Shown here: piece by piece, positions 7,364-15,703 of the stretch | How the letters are laid out: the number at the start of each line of letters is the position of its first letter | Position numbering within the stretch: position 1 is the stretch's first letter | Source of the DNA: JAQVYB01 sp964490935 | GTDB lineage: Bacteria; Verrucomicrobiota; Kiritimatiellia; RZYC01 | Length of the DNA: 64,000 nucleotides | NCBI GenBank assembly: GCA_964490935.1 | Contig: CAZBEO010000005.1 | Coordinates: forward strand, 9,726-73,725 | Direction: 5' to 3' | The notes under the pieces: model-generated | Databases searched by the model: none | The model's input: only the letters and a program-made list of their open reading frames with translations | What the model was told of the DNA's origin: nothing | Made by a program: the position numbers and the translations under genes

Positions 7364-8425
7364 TTATGCAAATCGTATTAAACAGGCAAATGCGGTAAAT
7401 CCAGCGCCAAATGAAAGTAACAAACCCATTGCTCCAGCTTCAGGCTGTTGTGTCTGAATTTCTTCCATGAGCACAAAGAGCACGCTGGGCGAGGATATAT
7501 TGCCATATTGTTCGAAAACCTGATAAGAAGAGTGCAGGTCATCCATCGACAAATCAAGCTGACGTCGCACCTGATCCAACACAGAAGTGCCTCCTGCATG
7601 TACGGCCCAGTGCGCAATATCCTCCTGTACTAACCCCTGTCGGCTCAAAATTCTTTCCGCCGCTCTCTGGGCCAGGCGGGCGCCAACCACGGGTACTTTG
7701 ACACTCAGCTGATTGCGCAAGCGACCATCCTGTTGACGATAGCGCAATAGCTCCCGCGCTGAAGGATCAATAACCGTTTCAAAATCCAGCACCTCTATCT
7801 CTCCCCTGGCAGGTTGGTCTGTCTCTTGCAGCACGACGGCGGCAGCACCATCTCCAAAAATAGCATTACTCACGGTTAGAGCTGGATCATCATCCATGAA
7901 GATCGTGGCAGAACAAATCTCTATCGCAACGCTCATCACTGGATGCCCGAGTCCAGAACGTATTAACCCTACAGCTGAGCGTAGATTTGGAATTGCCCCC
8001 CCGCATCCCATACCCATAACATCCAAAACATGAACATGATCGTTTAACTTCAAATCTTCACAGAGATATGAACTCAAGCCGGGACATAGATAACCGGTGC
8101 AACTATTCACCACCAATCCTCTTATGTCTTCTGGTTTAACACCAGCACTTTTCATAGCCTGACAGGCTGCCTGTGCCGCAATCTGACGCCCATGCTTCAG
8201 GTAACGTTCATTCAGAGCATCAGGATCCGCTATCAGTGCCTCTTCTCGAACATCCATGCCAAAATATCGGCCTTTAATGGGCCCATCGATCATTATTCGT
8301 TCGTACAGATTTTGCTGGCCTACAGACATTTTTGAATGCTCTGATAAAAAATTATAGGCATCATGTTGAGTCTGGTAAAGCGGTGGGACTGCTTTTGCCA
8401 GAGAAGAAATGGTAATACAAGACAT
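7364..8425 (-). CDS. type III polyketide synthase (chalcone/stilbene synthase family)
   Basis: 353 residues from the ATG at 8425, which overlaps the upstream stop as TGATG; a 10-residue longer form is less likely. The catalytic triad is visible: Cys141 in VMGMGCGGA, His276 in WAVHAGG and Asn309 in QYGNISS. The C-terminal LLLSFGAGFTAFA is the family's GFGPG-like loop in divergent form. Type III synthases extend an acyl-CoA starter with malonyl-CoA and cyclise it to resorcinols, pyrones or phloroglucinols in the cytosol. Together with the downstream hydroxylase and methyltransferases it suggests a methylated alkylresorcinol or alkylquinone lipid. Confidence 0.93.
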   Translation of the reverse strand: MSCITISSLAKAVPPLYQTQHDAYNFLSEHSKMSVGQQNLYERIMIDGPIKGRYFGMDVREEALIADPDALNERYLKHGRQIAAQAACQAMKSAGVKPEDIRGLVVNSCTGYLCPGLSSYLCEDLKLNDHVHVLDVMGMGCGGAIPNLRSAVGLIRSGLGHPVMSVAIEICSATIFMDDDPALTVSNAIFGDGAAAVVLQETDQPARGEIEVLDFETVIDPSARELLRYRQQDGRLRNQLSVKVPVVGARLAQRAAERILSRQGLVQEDIAHWAVHAGGTSVLDQVRRQLDLSMDDLHSSYQVFEQYGNISSPSVLFVLMEEIQTQQPEAGAMGLLLSFGAGFTAFACLIRFA

Positions 8426-8892
8426 CAGGTATCCCCCTTCTTTTTTCGGGTCCATTTTACTGTTCGTCCAAGCATACCCCAGCGATCCAGTGAGCCACGC
8501 AGTATCAGCGTGTCTCCATCGAGGGTAATGCTTGCATGATATGTCCGCCCATTTTCTGGGTCATAGATACGTCCCTTTTCCCACTCGCCAGCCTCATCGC
8601 GATGAAACCCCCAAATAATTAGTATGCCCGTCAAGGGCCGGGAACGCAACGATGGATCCGGATTGTCGCGGTCAGTCTTCAGCTCACCAGATTCGGTGCG
8701 AGGCTCTTTAAGAGCATGGATATATCCGCATAGCTCGCCCTCTTTTTCCGACAATAAAACAGTTGAACGACCACCCGCAGTGATCCAGTACCCTGTGACC
8801 TCGGCCCCCTCAATGCTTGCCGCCAAAACCAAGCCGGTAGCACATATGACACCTAGGTAGCACCCCACCAAAAACGGTCTATCAGTTTTCAT
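8425..8892 (-). CDS. DUF2147 secreted protein
   Basis: 155 residues. An N-terminal hydrophobic segment (VGCYLGVICATGLVLAASIEGA) is a signal peptide. The body matches the DUF2147 pattern: GYWITAGG at the start, DRDNPDPSLRSRPLTG in the middle, RIYDPENGRTYHA and LGRTVKWTR at the end. DUF2147 proteins are small periplasmic beta-barrel-like proteins of unknown role, possibly binding small hydrophobic ligands. It is the first gene of the PKS operon and shares the TGATG junction with the synthase. A role in handling the lipid product in the periplasm is an inference from position only. Confidence 0.85.
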   Translation of the reverse strand: MKTDRPFLVGCYLGVICATGLVLAASIEGAEVTGYWITAGGRSTVLLSEKEGELCGYIHALKEPRTESGELKTDRDNPDPSLRSRPLTGILIIWGFHRDEAGEWEKGRIYDPENGRTYHASITLDGDTLILRGSLDRWGMLGRTVKWTRKKKGDT

Positions 8893-9078
8893 AACCTGAT
8901 AAGAAATCGTTTCCTCCCCCCTGTGGCAAAAAGCATGTTGAATGGTCTCTTTGTATGTTCATGTGGGGAATTGTGTTTGCGGGGAAGGCGGTAGTCAAAT
9001 GTAAAATGGCACTGCATTGTCTTTTTCCCCGATAAGAACGTCCTTTTTTTTACAGACCACTTCTTCGCCGGCTATCCG

Positions 9079-9912
9079 TTACATCCGGATGCGTTCGCTC
9101 AGAAGTAAGATGTCCTTGAGCTGGATCTCGTTTTTGGCGGCAGCCCATCGTTCTTCGAATTCCGCATGCTGGACGATATGACCGATCGCCGCCAGCGCCT
9201 TGAGGTGCATGTTCCGCATGTCGCGGCTGCCCACAATGACAAAGAATGCCTTCACAGAGGTCCCCGGCTCAAATTCGATCCCCTCCCGGCTACGGATCAG
9301 CAAAATCCGAAACTGCTTCTCCCCTTCAATCAGAATATGCGGGATCGCCACAAAGGGCGTCACCACACAGCTTCCCTGACGCTCCCGCTCGACCAACTGA
9401 TTCCTGATTTCTTCTTCCGTTAACGGAAGCGTCTTTTCCAGCTGGCGGCTCCCGATGTCCAGCAGCTCTTTTTTCTGTGCGCCCGGAGGCAGATCGATCG
9501 CCTCGGCTTTCTTCAGAATTTCATCGAACGCATCGTGCACCATTTCATCGCGATGATAGATATTCTCATAGTGCTCCTTCTCCAAGGCATCCTGGGTCAG
9601 GGTTTTCTTGAACAGCGGCTCCAGCATGTGCAGCAGGGCATATTCAATGCTGGAATGTTTTCGCCCGTAAAAGAAATACATGCCAAGGGCTAGCAGGAGG
9701 AGTCCCACACTGATTTCTATCGACTCCAGCCCCATGTCCGCAATCAGAAAAATGAAGCACCCCATGCCAAACAGCGGAAGCCAGGGATACAGTGGCGCAC
9801 GAAAGGTCGGCCGGTAGTTGGTTAGATTGCTTTTCCGTAGCACCAGCACCGCCACAGCCGAGAGAATCACGCCATATATACCCACCGGGACGTCATCATT
9901 ACAACGCGCCAC
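9079..9912 (-). pseudogene. APC-family permease fused to PTS EIIA-like domain, 5'-truncated
   Basis: 277 codons from a GTG at 9912. Residues 11-84 hold only the last membrane helices of an amino-acid/polyamine permease, including the family-typical RPTFRAPLYPWLPLFG loop. Residues 135-277 form a nitrogen-type EIIA domain with its phospho-accepting His192 in VAIPH. Intact members carry about ten more helices first, so roughly 350 residues are missing. The in-frame stop TGA lies only a few codons upstream, and non-homologous sequence begins around 9890-9912, where another truncated gene starts on the opposite strand. It is unlikely to make a working transporter; the EIIA part could still fold. 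Confidence 0.75.
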
Positions 9913-9930
9913 GCTGGTGAATCAGACGGA

Positions 9931-11949
9931 ATGTCGCTGTGTGTTGGAGCCAGTGAATACACAGGACTTGCTAACACAGCACTGGATGATGATAACTATA
10001 TACGCTTTGCATGGGGCAAAACGTTCATCAATACGAATGAATGGACGTTCCTTGCCTCGGTCAAGGATGGAGACAAGTATCATATCTATGTTAATGGAAT
10101 TCTTGAGGGCAGTCTCTCCGACAATCATCCTCTTGATGGTTCATCGCACAACATGCACTTCATGCACCACGGAGCGTGGGGCACCTTTTGCCACGGAATA
10201 CTCGATGAGGTGCGCATCTATGATCGGGCCTTAACATCCAACGAGGTAACGCAGCTATACCAAGGCAGCCAATATGCCTCCGTTCTGCATGAACCCGGAA
10301 GCTATTTTATCTCCAACGTTTTGGGTGGTATAAACTACACTCTTTCCGCCTTTATGGATTGCGATGGCAACGGGGTGCTGGATGATGGCGAGCCGAGAGG
10401 TGAGTATGAATACAATCCACTCTCCCTGACCATCAATGCCACAGACATTGATATTACGCTTTCCGTGCCTGCGACGAGCTGGACGATGCGGGCGACACAT
10501 GCGCTGGCAGAATACGACAGCCCCGGCACCAACACAGTGGAATGTGAAGTATACTTCCCGACCAACCAGAGTCTACTTGGACTGGGCTGGACGGCAGGGT
10601 TGCCGGAAGGCTGCGCGTTGGTGTCTGCGACGGGTGACGGAGGTGCATTAGCAAACCCGGAGACCGGTGAAATCCTGTTTTCGCCTCCTAAACTAACCAA
10701 CAATCCAATCCGGTTTACCTACGATGTGGGCGTACCGGAAGGTCAGAGTGGGCCGAAGTCCATTCAGGGAACCGTGTTCTACACCTTGAGCGGCACGGAA
10801 ACAAATGATGTACGGATGGCGGAGCCAAATCCGCTGATTGTAAATCCGGCAAGTCCGTACCACAGCTCCGACTTCCAAGACCCGATGTGGGTGATCGACA
10901 TGCAGGAATGCAACCGTACGTTGTCCTATTGGCGCAACGGTGGCTATGGCGTCCGCCCTGGAACCGTGGATGGCTATGCGCCCGATGAATCGTCGCAAAC
11001 AGGCCACCGTCATAAGGCAGACTACCAGGAGCCGTTCTGGAGGCTGGATGGCGAGGAGGCCTTAAGAGTAATTGGCTACTGGATGGTGGGCGGCTACCAC
11101 ACCGAGCCCGATGGCGAGGATGGTTATGCGCCGGGTTATCCGTCTGGAGGCAGTCTGGGGGTTATGGATGCGGGCGACATTTCCATCGCGCAAGTGGTTC
11201 CCTCCACCTATCAGCCTGGCCAAATCGTAGCCATGCACAGCTCCTTGAGTTACTCCAACGACATCGTCGCACTGCTGTGGAAGCCAATGATGCCCCCAGG
11301 CTGGAAAATACTCTCCGCATCGGCCAACGGCGGCGATCCTGAAGTGGTCAACAACGAAATCCTGTTCACGTCCAAGCTGCCGCCCAGTCCGTTGGAAATC
11401 ACCTACGTGTGTGAAATCCCGGAGGGCATGACAGGCGATGCGTTGCTGCAATCCGATGTTCGGGTCGTCCGCATGGGTTCGGCCAATCCGCAAAGCCTCT
11501 TAGGCCAACTGGCCCCCGCCATGATGCAACTCGATACCGATGGCGACGGCCTCCCCGACTGGGTCGAGACCGGCACAGGCGTATACCGTAGCCCGACCGA
11601 CACCGGCACCGATCCTTACAAGGCCGACACCGACGGCGATGGGACCTTGGATGGCGATGAAGTGCTCGCCGGAACCGACCCAAATGGAACCGGCTCCACC
11701 TTCAAGATCATGAGCATATCCACCTTCAGCGGCGATTCCATCTTTGCCACGGACTCGACCGCTTATCGCTTCCTGATCAAATGGAACAGTGTAGATGGAA
11801 AAACCTATTACATCTTGCGATCAACGAACCTGCTGGACGGTTTCGCAGTGCTTCGTTCCAACATACTGGCCACCCCACCGGTGAACAGTTACATCGACAA
11901 CACCGCCCCGGAAGACGCCGCAGCTTATTCCATTGGCGTGGAACAATAA
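9931..11949 (+). CDS. secreted LamG / dockerin-like / thrombospondin-3 repeat protein, 5'-truncated
   Basis: 672 residues from the first ATG; the frame is open further upstream to about 9890, and no signal peptide remains, so the true 5' end is lost. Residues 1-110 are the end of a LamG/concanavalin fold (WTFLASVKDGDKYHIYVNG, DEVRIYDRALT). Two related beta-domains follow (about 181-305 and 412-522), separated by two dockerin-like repeats (313-351 and 361-402) of pattern HxADYQxPxWxxD...RVxxYWxxGGYH...DGYAPG. Calcium-binding DTDGDG loops lie at 535-540 and 566-571. The last 80 residues match the STNLxxGF ending common in PVC surface proteins. Likely extracellular; function unknown. Confidence 0.75.
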   Translation: MSLCVGASEYTGLANTALDDDNYIRFAWGKTFINTNEWTFLASVKDGDKYHIYVNGILEGSLSDNHPLDGSSHNMHFMHHGAWGTFCHGILDEVRIYDRALTSNEVTQLYQGSQYASVLHEPGSYFISNVLGGINYTLSAFMDCDGNGVLDDGEPRGEYEYNPLSLTINATDIDITLSVPATSWTMRATHALAEYDSPGTNTVECEVYFPTNQSLLGLGWTAGLPEGCALVSATGDGGALANPETGEILFSPPKLTNNPIRFTYDVGVPEGQSGPKSIQGTVFYTLSGTETNDVRMAEPNPLIVNPASPYHSSDFQDPMWVIDMQECNRTLSYWRNGGYGVRPGTVDGYAPDESSQTGHRHKADYQEPFWRLDGEEALRVIGYWMVGGYHTEPDGEDGYAPGYPSGGSLGVMDAGDISIAQVVPSTYQPGQIVAMHSSLSYSNDIVALLWKPMMPPGWKILSASANGGDPEVVNNEILFTSKLPPSPLEITYVCEIPEGMTGDALLQSDVRVVRMGSANPQSLLGQLAPAMMQLDTDGDGLPDWVETGTGVYRSPTDTGTDPYKADTDGDGTLDGDEVLAGTDPNGTGSTFKIMSISTFSGDSIFATDSTAYRFLIKWNSVDGKTYYILRSTNLLDGFAVLRSNILATPPVNSYIDNTAPEDAAAYSIGVEQ

Positions 11950-12076
11950 TCATAGAAGAACGTGGGTCGGATACCCTGTGGCCTCCTATTGTTAGACGGC
12001 GCGAGACTCGTGCGCCCGGTCGTCGACACGCTCAGCCGAATGGGGGGAAAAAACGAGTGTTGATTTTCCGGTAAAC

Positions 12077-13405
12077 TCATGCCCCTTTTTCGCCGATTTG
12101 CCCTGCGCCCTCCAGGAACCAACAGAAAGCCGAAACAACGGCCACCCGCGGGTCCGGCGACTTCACGTTTCCCGAATCGAAGCAAATCACGGCCCCCCGC
12201 TCAGCCAGCCCTTCATCCAGGGCTTCGGTTATGGCGCGGAACTCCCGGTCCGCCGTCTCGGGGCGATCCAGCGACCAACAAACCTGTATCAATTCCGGCA
12301 CTCCCTGTTCTTCACCCGCCAGAAAATCCACCTCGAACCCGCTCTTGGTCACCACATAATCCACGCTCAAGCCTCGAGATTTCAACTCCATGAATACGGC
12401 GTTTTCAAGCATCGCCCCATGATCGCCGGTCATGCCCATGGAATACGCCTGAATCAACCCCGTATCGGCCACATACACTTTGCGCGGATTGACCTGTCGC
12501 TGTTTTGCGGAGCGCGTGCGCAACTCCACGGGATACAGCAGATAAGCATCGGCCAACTGATTCAAAAACTCATACAAGGTGTTTTTTGTGCAGGGTACGC
12601 CCATGCTTCGGAGCTGATTGTAAAATTTGTTCACGCTGAAAAGAGCCCCGGGCGATTGAAAGACTTGCCGAATCAACGCCCGCAGAGCCGCCACATTGGC
12701 CACTTTGTGCCGTTCGATCACATCACGCAGAATGACCACGTCCACATAGCCGCGCAGGATATCCCGCTGAATCGCCCCGTTATCCGCCCCTTGCACCTCA
12801 GGAAACCCCCCGCATGCAAGGTAACCGGATAAGGCATCCGAAAGCACCGCACGATCCCGCGTGCTATACGCCTTTTTCCCCGACCAAGCGACTTCATGAA
12901 AACGAAGATACTCCCCGAAACGCAACGGATATAACTCCGTACTCAGCGCTCGACCGCGCAGCGCCGTGGCAATTTCACGTCCAAGCATTTTGGCGGAGGA
13001 ACCAGTCACAAAAAGGCGCGCGCGCCCTTCATCCAGCACTCGCCGAAGAAATAGTTCCCAGCCGGGGATACGCTGCGGTTCATCCAAAAAAAGGTAATAA
13101 GCGCTCTCTGTTGCCTCTGGACAGAGTCGAAAATACACATCCAGCAGCGACTGAAAATGCTCGGCGCTGAAGGGCAGCAAACGCTCGTCCTCGAAATTCA
13201 CATATAACATGCGCCGCCGCGAAATCCCGTCCTCTTCCAGCTCGCGCATTTTCTGAAAACAAAGCCAGGTTTTCCCAACCCGCCGCATCCCCAGAACAAC
13301 CGATATCTTTCCTTCGTGCTCCCGAACGACCGCCTTGCGGGGCACCCCGTCGGGCCACCCGCGCTCCCAACCATCCATGATGATCCGCTCTAAAATGTCT
13401 TTCAT
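12077..13405 (-). CDS. AAA ATPase with C-terminal DUF4143 domain
   Basis: 442 residues. Walker A is GMRRVGKTW near residue 40 and Walker B is YLFLDEPQ near residue 103, followed by the arginine-containing VTGSSAKM sensor segment. The C-terminal third (SGFEVDFLAG, PELIQVCWSL) is the DUF4143 domain, which resembles PD-(D/E)XK nucleases and keeps the E-V-D and Q-V-C-W core. The family is widespread as single accessory genes, often with a mobile distribution; its cellular role is not established. It has no operon partner, and its flanks are non-coding or decayed, in keeping with acquisition by transfer. Confidence 0.9.
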   Translation of the reverse strand: MKDILERIIMDGWERGWPDGVPRKAVVREHEGKISVVLGMRRVGKTWLCFQKMRELEEDGISRRRMLYVNFEDERLLPFSAEHFQSLLDVYFRLCPEATESAYYLFLDEPQRIPGWELFLRRVLDEGRARLFVTGSSAKMLGREIATALRGRALSTELYPLRFGEYLRFHEVAWSGKKAYSTRDRAVLSDALSGYLACGGFPEVQGADNGAIQRDILRGYVDVVILRDVIERHKVANVAALRALIRQVFQSPGALFSVNKFYNQLRSMGVPCTKNTLYEFLNQLADAYLLYPVELRTRSAKQRQVNPRKVYVADTGLIQAYSMGMTGDHGAMLENAVFMELKSRGLSVDYVVTKSGFEVDFLAGEEQGVPELIQVCWSLDRPETADREFRAITEALDEGLAERGAVICFDSGNVKSPDPRVAVVSAFCWFLEGAGQIGEKGA

Positions 13406-13531
13406 GGGATTTATACTATCTTTCTATTCAGGACAGTTCCAGCATAATCTTTCTTTTTATGAGGGAAGGCCTGTGCCGCTCCTTTGACCGCTGGCTTCGT
13501 CCACATTCCGCGCCACGTCTATTCCATCGCA

Positions 13532-13612
13532 TCACACGATCCCGAGATAGGTCTTAGCCTGGGCCGTTCCCTGTTCGGCGGATTGTTTCATCCATCGGAT
13601 TGTAGCTTGTCG
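13532..13612 (-). pseudogene. Sel1-like repeat remnant
   Basis: The last 26 codons before a stop read ATIRWMKQSAEQGTAQAKTYLG, a good match to one Sel1-like repeat (AxxWxxKAAEQGxAxAQxxLG). The repeat is isolated, and the upstream frame shows no further repeats. It is probably the tail of a decayed Sel1/TPR gene. It occupies part of the 270-bp gap before the next gene, in which I see nothing else. Confidence 0.4.
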
Positions 13613-13676
13613 GAGCCCACACGTTAGGTCACAATAGTCGTTGCGGTAAAGGGAAACATTCTCTGGGAGAGTGCAC

Positions 13677-14171
13677 ATGGCGGAAAAAGTGATATGGCGT
13701 GTTGAGTTCACTGGAATACGTGCATTGCTGGTCATTGCCCTGCTCCTGCTTTCTCTGACGGGCTACATGCTGTTTGTATTTATGGCGGCAACCAGCTCCA
13801 TGGAAGAAATGCGCGATATATTGCGAGTCCGCGTGGTGGCCGAAAAGACAGCTCCCCTCGTTAAGGAAATTCAATCGCTGGTCGAAAAGGAAACACTTAC
13901 CAGTGATGACCGCGAACGCTTGACCACACTCGCTGAATTATCGGGGATTCAGGTCACATCGTTGAACATGCGCGGCCTATTCCTTGGCGAGATGGTTTTC
14001 CGGGTCACCTATCGAACGGGCCACCAAACCGCAACCGAACAAAACGCCTTCTTTATCGCAACCTATCATCCAATGCTGGGCTGGCGTCTAAGCGAGATCT
14101 ATTCCTGTCCCGAATTCTTTTGGAATTGGGCTCCTCTGCGCAGAATTCGAACACAAGAACAAAAGGGGTGA
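13677..14171 (+). CDS. membrane-anchored hypothetical protein
   Basis: 164 residues from the ATG at 13677, with a Shine-Dalgarno (GGGAGAG) ending about 6 nt before it; a GTG two codons earlier is less well placed. One membrane helix near residues 16-38 (ALLVIALLLLSLTGYMLFVF) is followed by a polar domain with a probable helical stretch (EMRDILRVRVVAEKTAPLVKEI) and then a beta-rich end. The orientation would place the domain outside the cytoplasm. I do not recognise the family. It stands alone, and the sequence just downstream is transposase debris. Confidence 0.65.
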   Translation: MAEKVIWRVEFTGIRALLVIALLLLSLTGYMLFVFMAATSSMEEMRDILRVRVVAEKTAPLVKEIQSLVEKETLTSDDRERLTTLAELSGIQVTSLNMRGLFLGEMVFRVTYRTGHQTATEQNAFFIATYHPMLGWRLSEIYSCPEFFWNWAPLRRIRTQEQKG

Positions 14172-14229
14172 GTCCCATAAAACAAGGCTTCAGGTCGAGC
14201 CGATTCAAAGAACGTCTATTCTTTATCCC

Positions 14230-14427
14230 ATGGCAGGCAAAAGCGAATGGGATATGCCGGAGCGGTCTACCATGTGATGTGTCGCGGGGATCGCTAGGAG
14301 GCGGTTTTTCTCGATGATAGGGTTTGTTTGTTTTTTCTGAAACATTGGGGGAAGACTGCGGGCGCAATCGTTGGATTAAAGAGCGGCATCACGTGGGAAC
14401 CGCCGTCACTCGGTCTCTTCAGGCTGC
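14230..14427 (+). pseudogene. RAYT transposase remnant, copy 2
   Basis: With small frame corrections this reads KRMGYAGAVYHVMCRGDR, stop, EAVFLDD...WIKERHHVGTAV. These are the N-terminal motif and the C-terminal WxxERLxMG motif of REP-associated tyrosine transposases, with the middle part, including the HUH motif, deleted. A frameshift in the first codons and an in-frame TAG show it is dead. It overlaps the 3' end of the adjacent PEP-CTERM remnant. Confidence 0.7.
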
Positions 14428-15139
14428 GTGAAAAGCGGACGGACCTCTTTCGAAGCATAACGGCTAAAATCGTTTTTTATCCACACCAGACGGGTGGCAT
14501 AGAGTAGACAAAACGCCATGCCCGCCAGGGCCATGGTGTGCGGTTCTGGAATCTGTTCCGGCCCGGATGGATCGGTGTAGATCGATTCGCTCCAACTGGT
14601 TGCGACTGTGCTGGTCGGTGAGAAGGAACCCCCGATATGGTGGTGATATTGTTATGATCCGTCGCGTTGGCGATCGACCCAACCTGGAGGGACCATGTCT
14701 GATTGGTACTCAGACCAGTACCACTTTTAGTCAGCAGATAATTCCAGGAAATGGCATAATCGATGAACGTTGTATCACCAAAATTCAGGGTGGACTGCCC
14801 ATCCACCAGCCTGACATAGCCATCCCCGCCCGAGGTCGCAAAATCCGGGGGAGCAATTTTTTTCGCCGAATTGCCATCCACATCATCAAATTTGGTTTGA
14901 TTCCATGCAGCGCCCCCGGTGTCCAATTGAGTCATCTCCAATCCGTGCTCGCCCGCCTTTGTTTCCTCGCCCTTGGAATCCCACATGAAGGCAAAATCCG
15001 GCTTCCCCGGAGTGCCGACACCGGACTGGTCAATCAGAATGCCGACCGTATCGCGATACGTGTCTGCCGCGACCGCCGCAATATCCATTCGAACCCGGAA
15101 GTAGATATAGTCGTGATTCATCGAGTAATAAAACCCCGG
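14406..15139 (-). pseudogene. PEP-CTERM protein, 5'-truncated and frameshifted
   Basis: The upstream frame reads YYSMNHDYIYFRVRM and onward for about 165 codons of a secreted beta-rich domain with no signal peptide; its 5' end stops where a transposase remnant begins near 15140. The C-terminal sorting signal lies in a different frame: IPEPHTMALAGMAFCLLYA followed by a basic end and a stop at 14406. The two frames join at a run of five G near 14630, and one added G restores TISGGSFSPTSTVATSW. The lesion is therefore a single-base deletion in a homopolymer, either real or a sequencing artefact. The start codon was probably removed by the transposase insertion. Confidence 0.7.
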
Positions 15140-15535
15140 ATTGTTGTGTCGCGGAGATCATCGGGAGGCGGTTTTTCGTGACGACAAAGATTGTGCCGTG
15201 TTTATAGAAACGCTGGGGGAGGTCTGTGCACGAAGCGGATGGCGTATCCATGCCTATGTGCTGATGGGGAAACGGTTGCTGGAAATGCAGCATAGCCGAG
15301 AACCTTGGAAGGCGGATGAAGAATGGGACCTGATTCGACGTGGCTGGTGCGGAAAAATACCTGTGTACGGAATGGCTGGATCAAAGAGCGCTTGCGAATG
15401 GGAAGCAACCAACTTCTCCGATGGCATGCGCCGGATCGAGCAGGCAGGAAAAGGCGATTGGGGCTTTGCCGTGCAACACGGCCCATTTCTTTTAGGACTG
15501 ACCCCATTTCCTTGCCATTTTCTGCGGGGAGTGGA
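15140..15535 (+). pseudogene. RAYT transposase remnant, copy 3
   Basis: Begins LCRGDHREAVFRDDKDCA and runs through IETLGEVCARSGWRIHAYVL, the core of REP-associated tyrosine transposases. After AYVLMG the expected NHYHLLLET (HUH) segment is missing, and frames shift into WIKERLRMGSNQLL. The far end near 15495 carries GGACTGACC, the inverse of GGTCAGTCC at the first remnant. The catalytic core is lost, so it is inactive. It truncated the PEP-CTERM gene on the opposite strand. Confidence 0.75.
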
Positions 15536-15703
15536 GTAAGGATTCACCGTAAGTATTGAAATAGCGGGGACAAGTGGCGGGAGTGTTGACAGGTCTAATT
15601 TTTATAATCATAATGCCCACCATTGGACTACACCGCCACATAATTTGGCGTTCAATCAGGGTTGCTTAGGGAGCGATGTGAGCATGTCTTGAGGAGGTAT
15701 GTG

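Noticed and set aside
10335..11683. Several minus-strand open frames opposite the LamG protein
   Set aside because: They overlap a clearly coding plus-strand frame with recognisable domains and have no motifs themselves.
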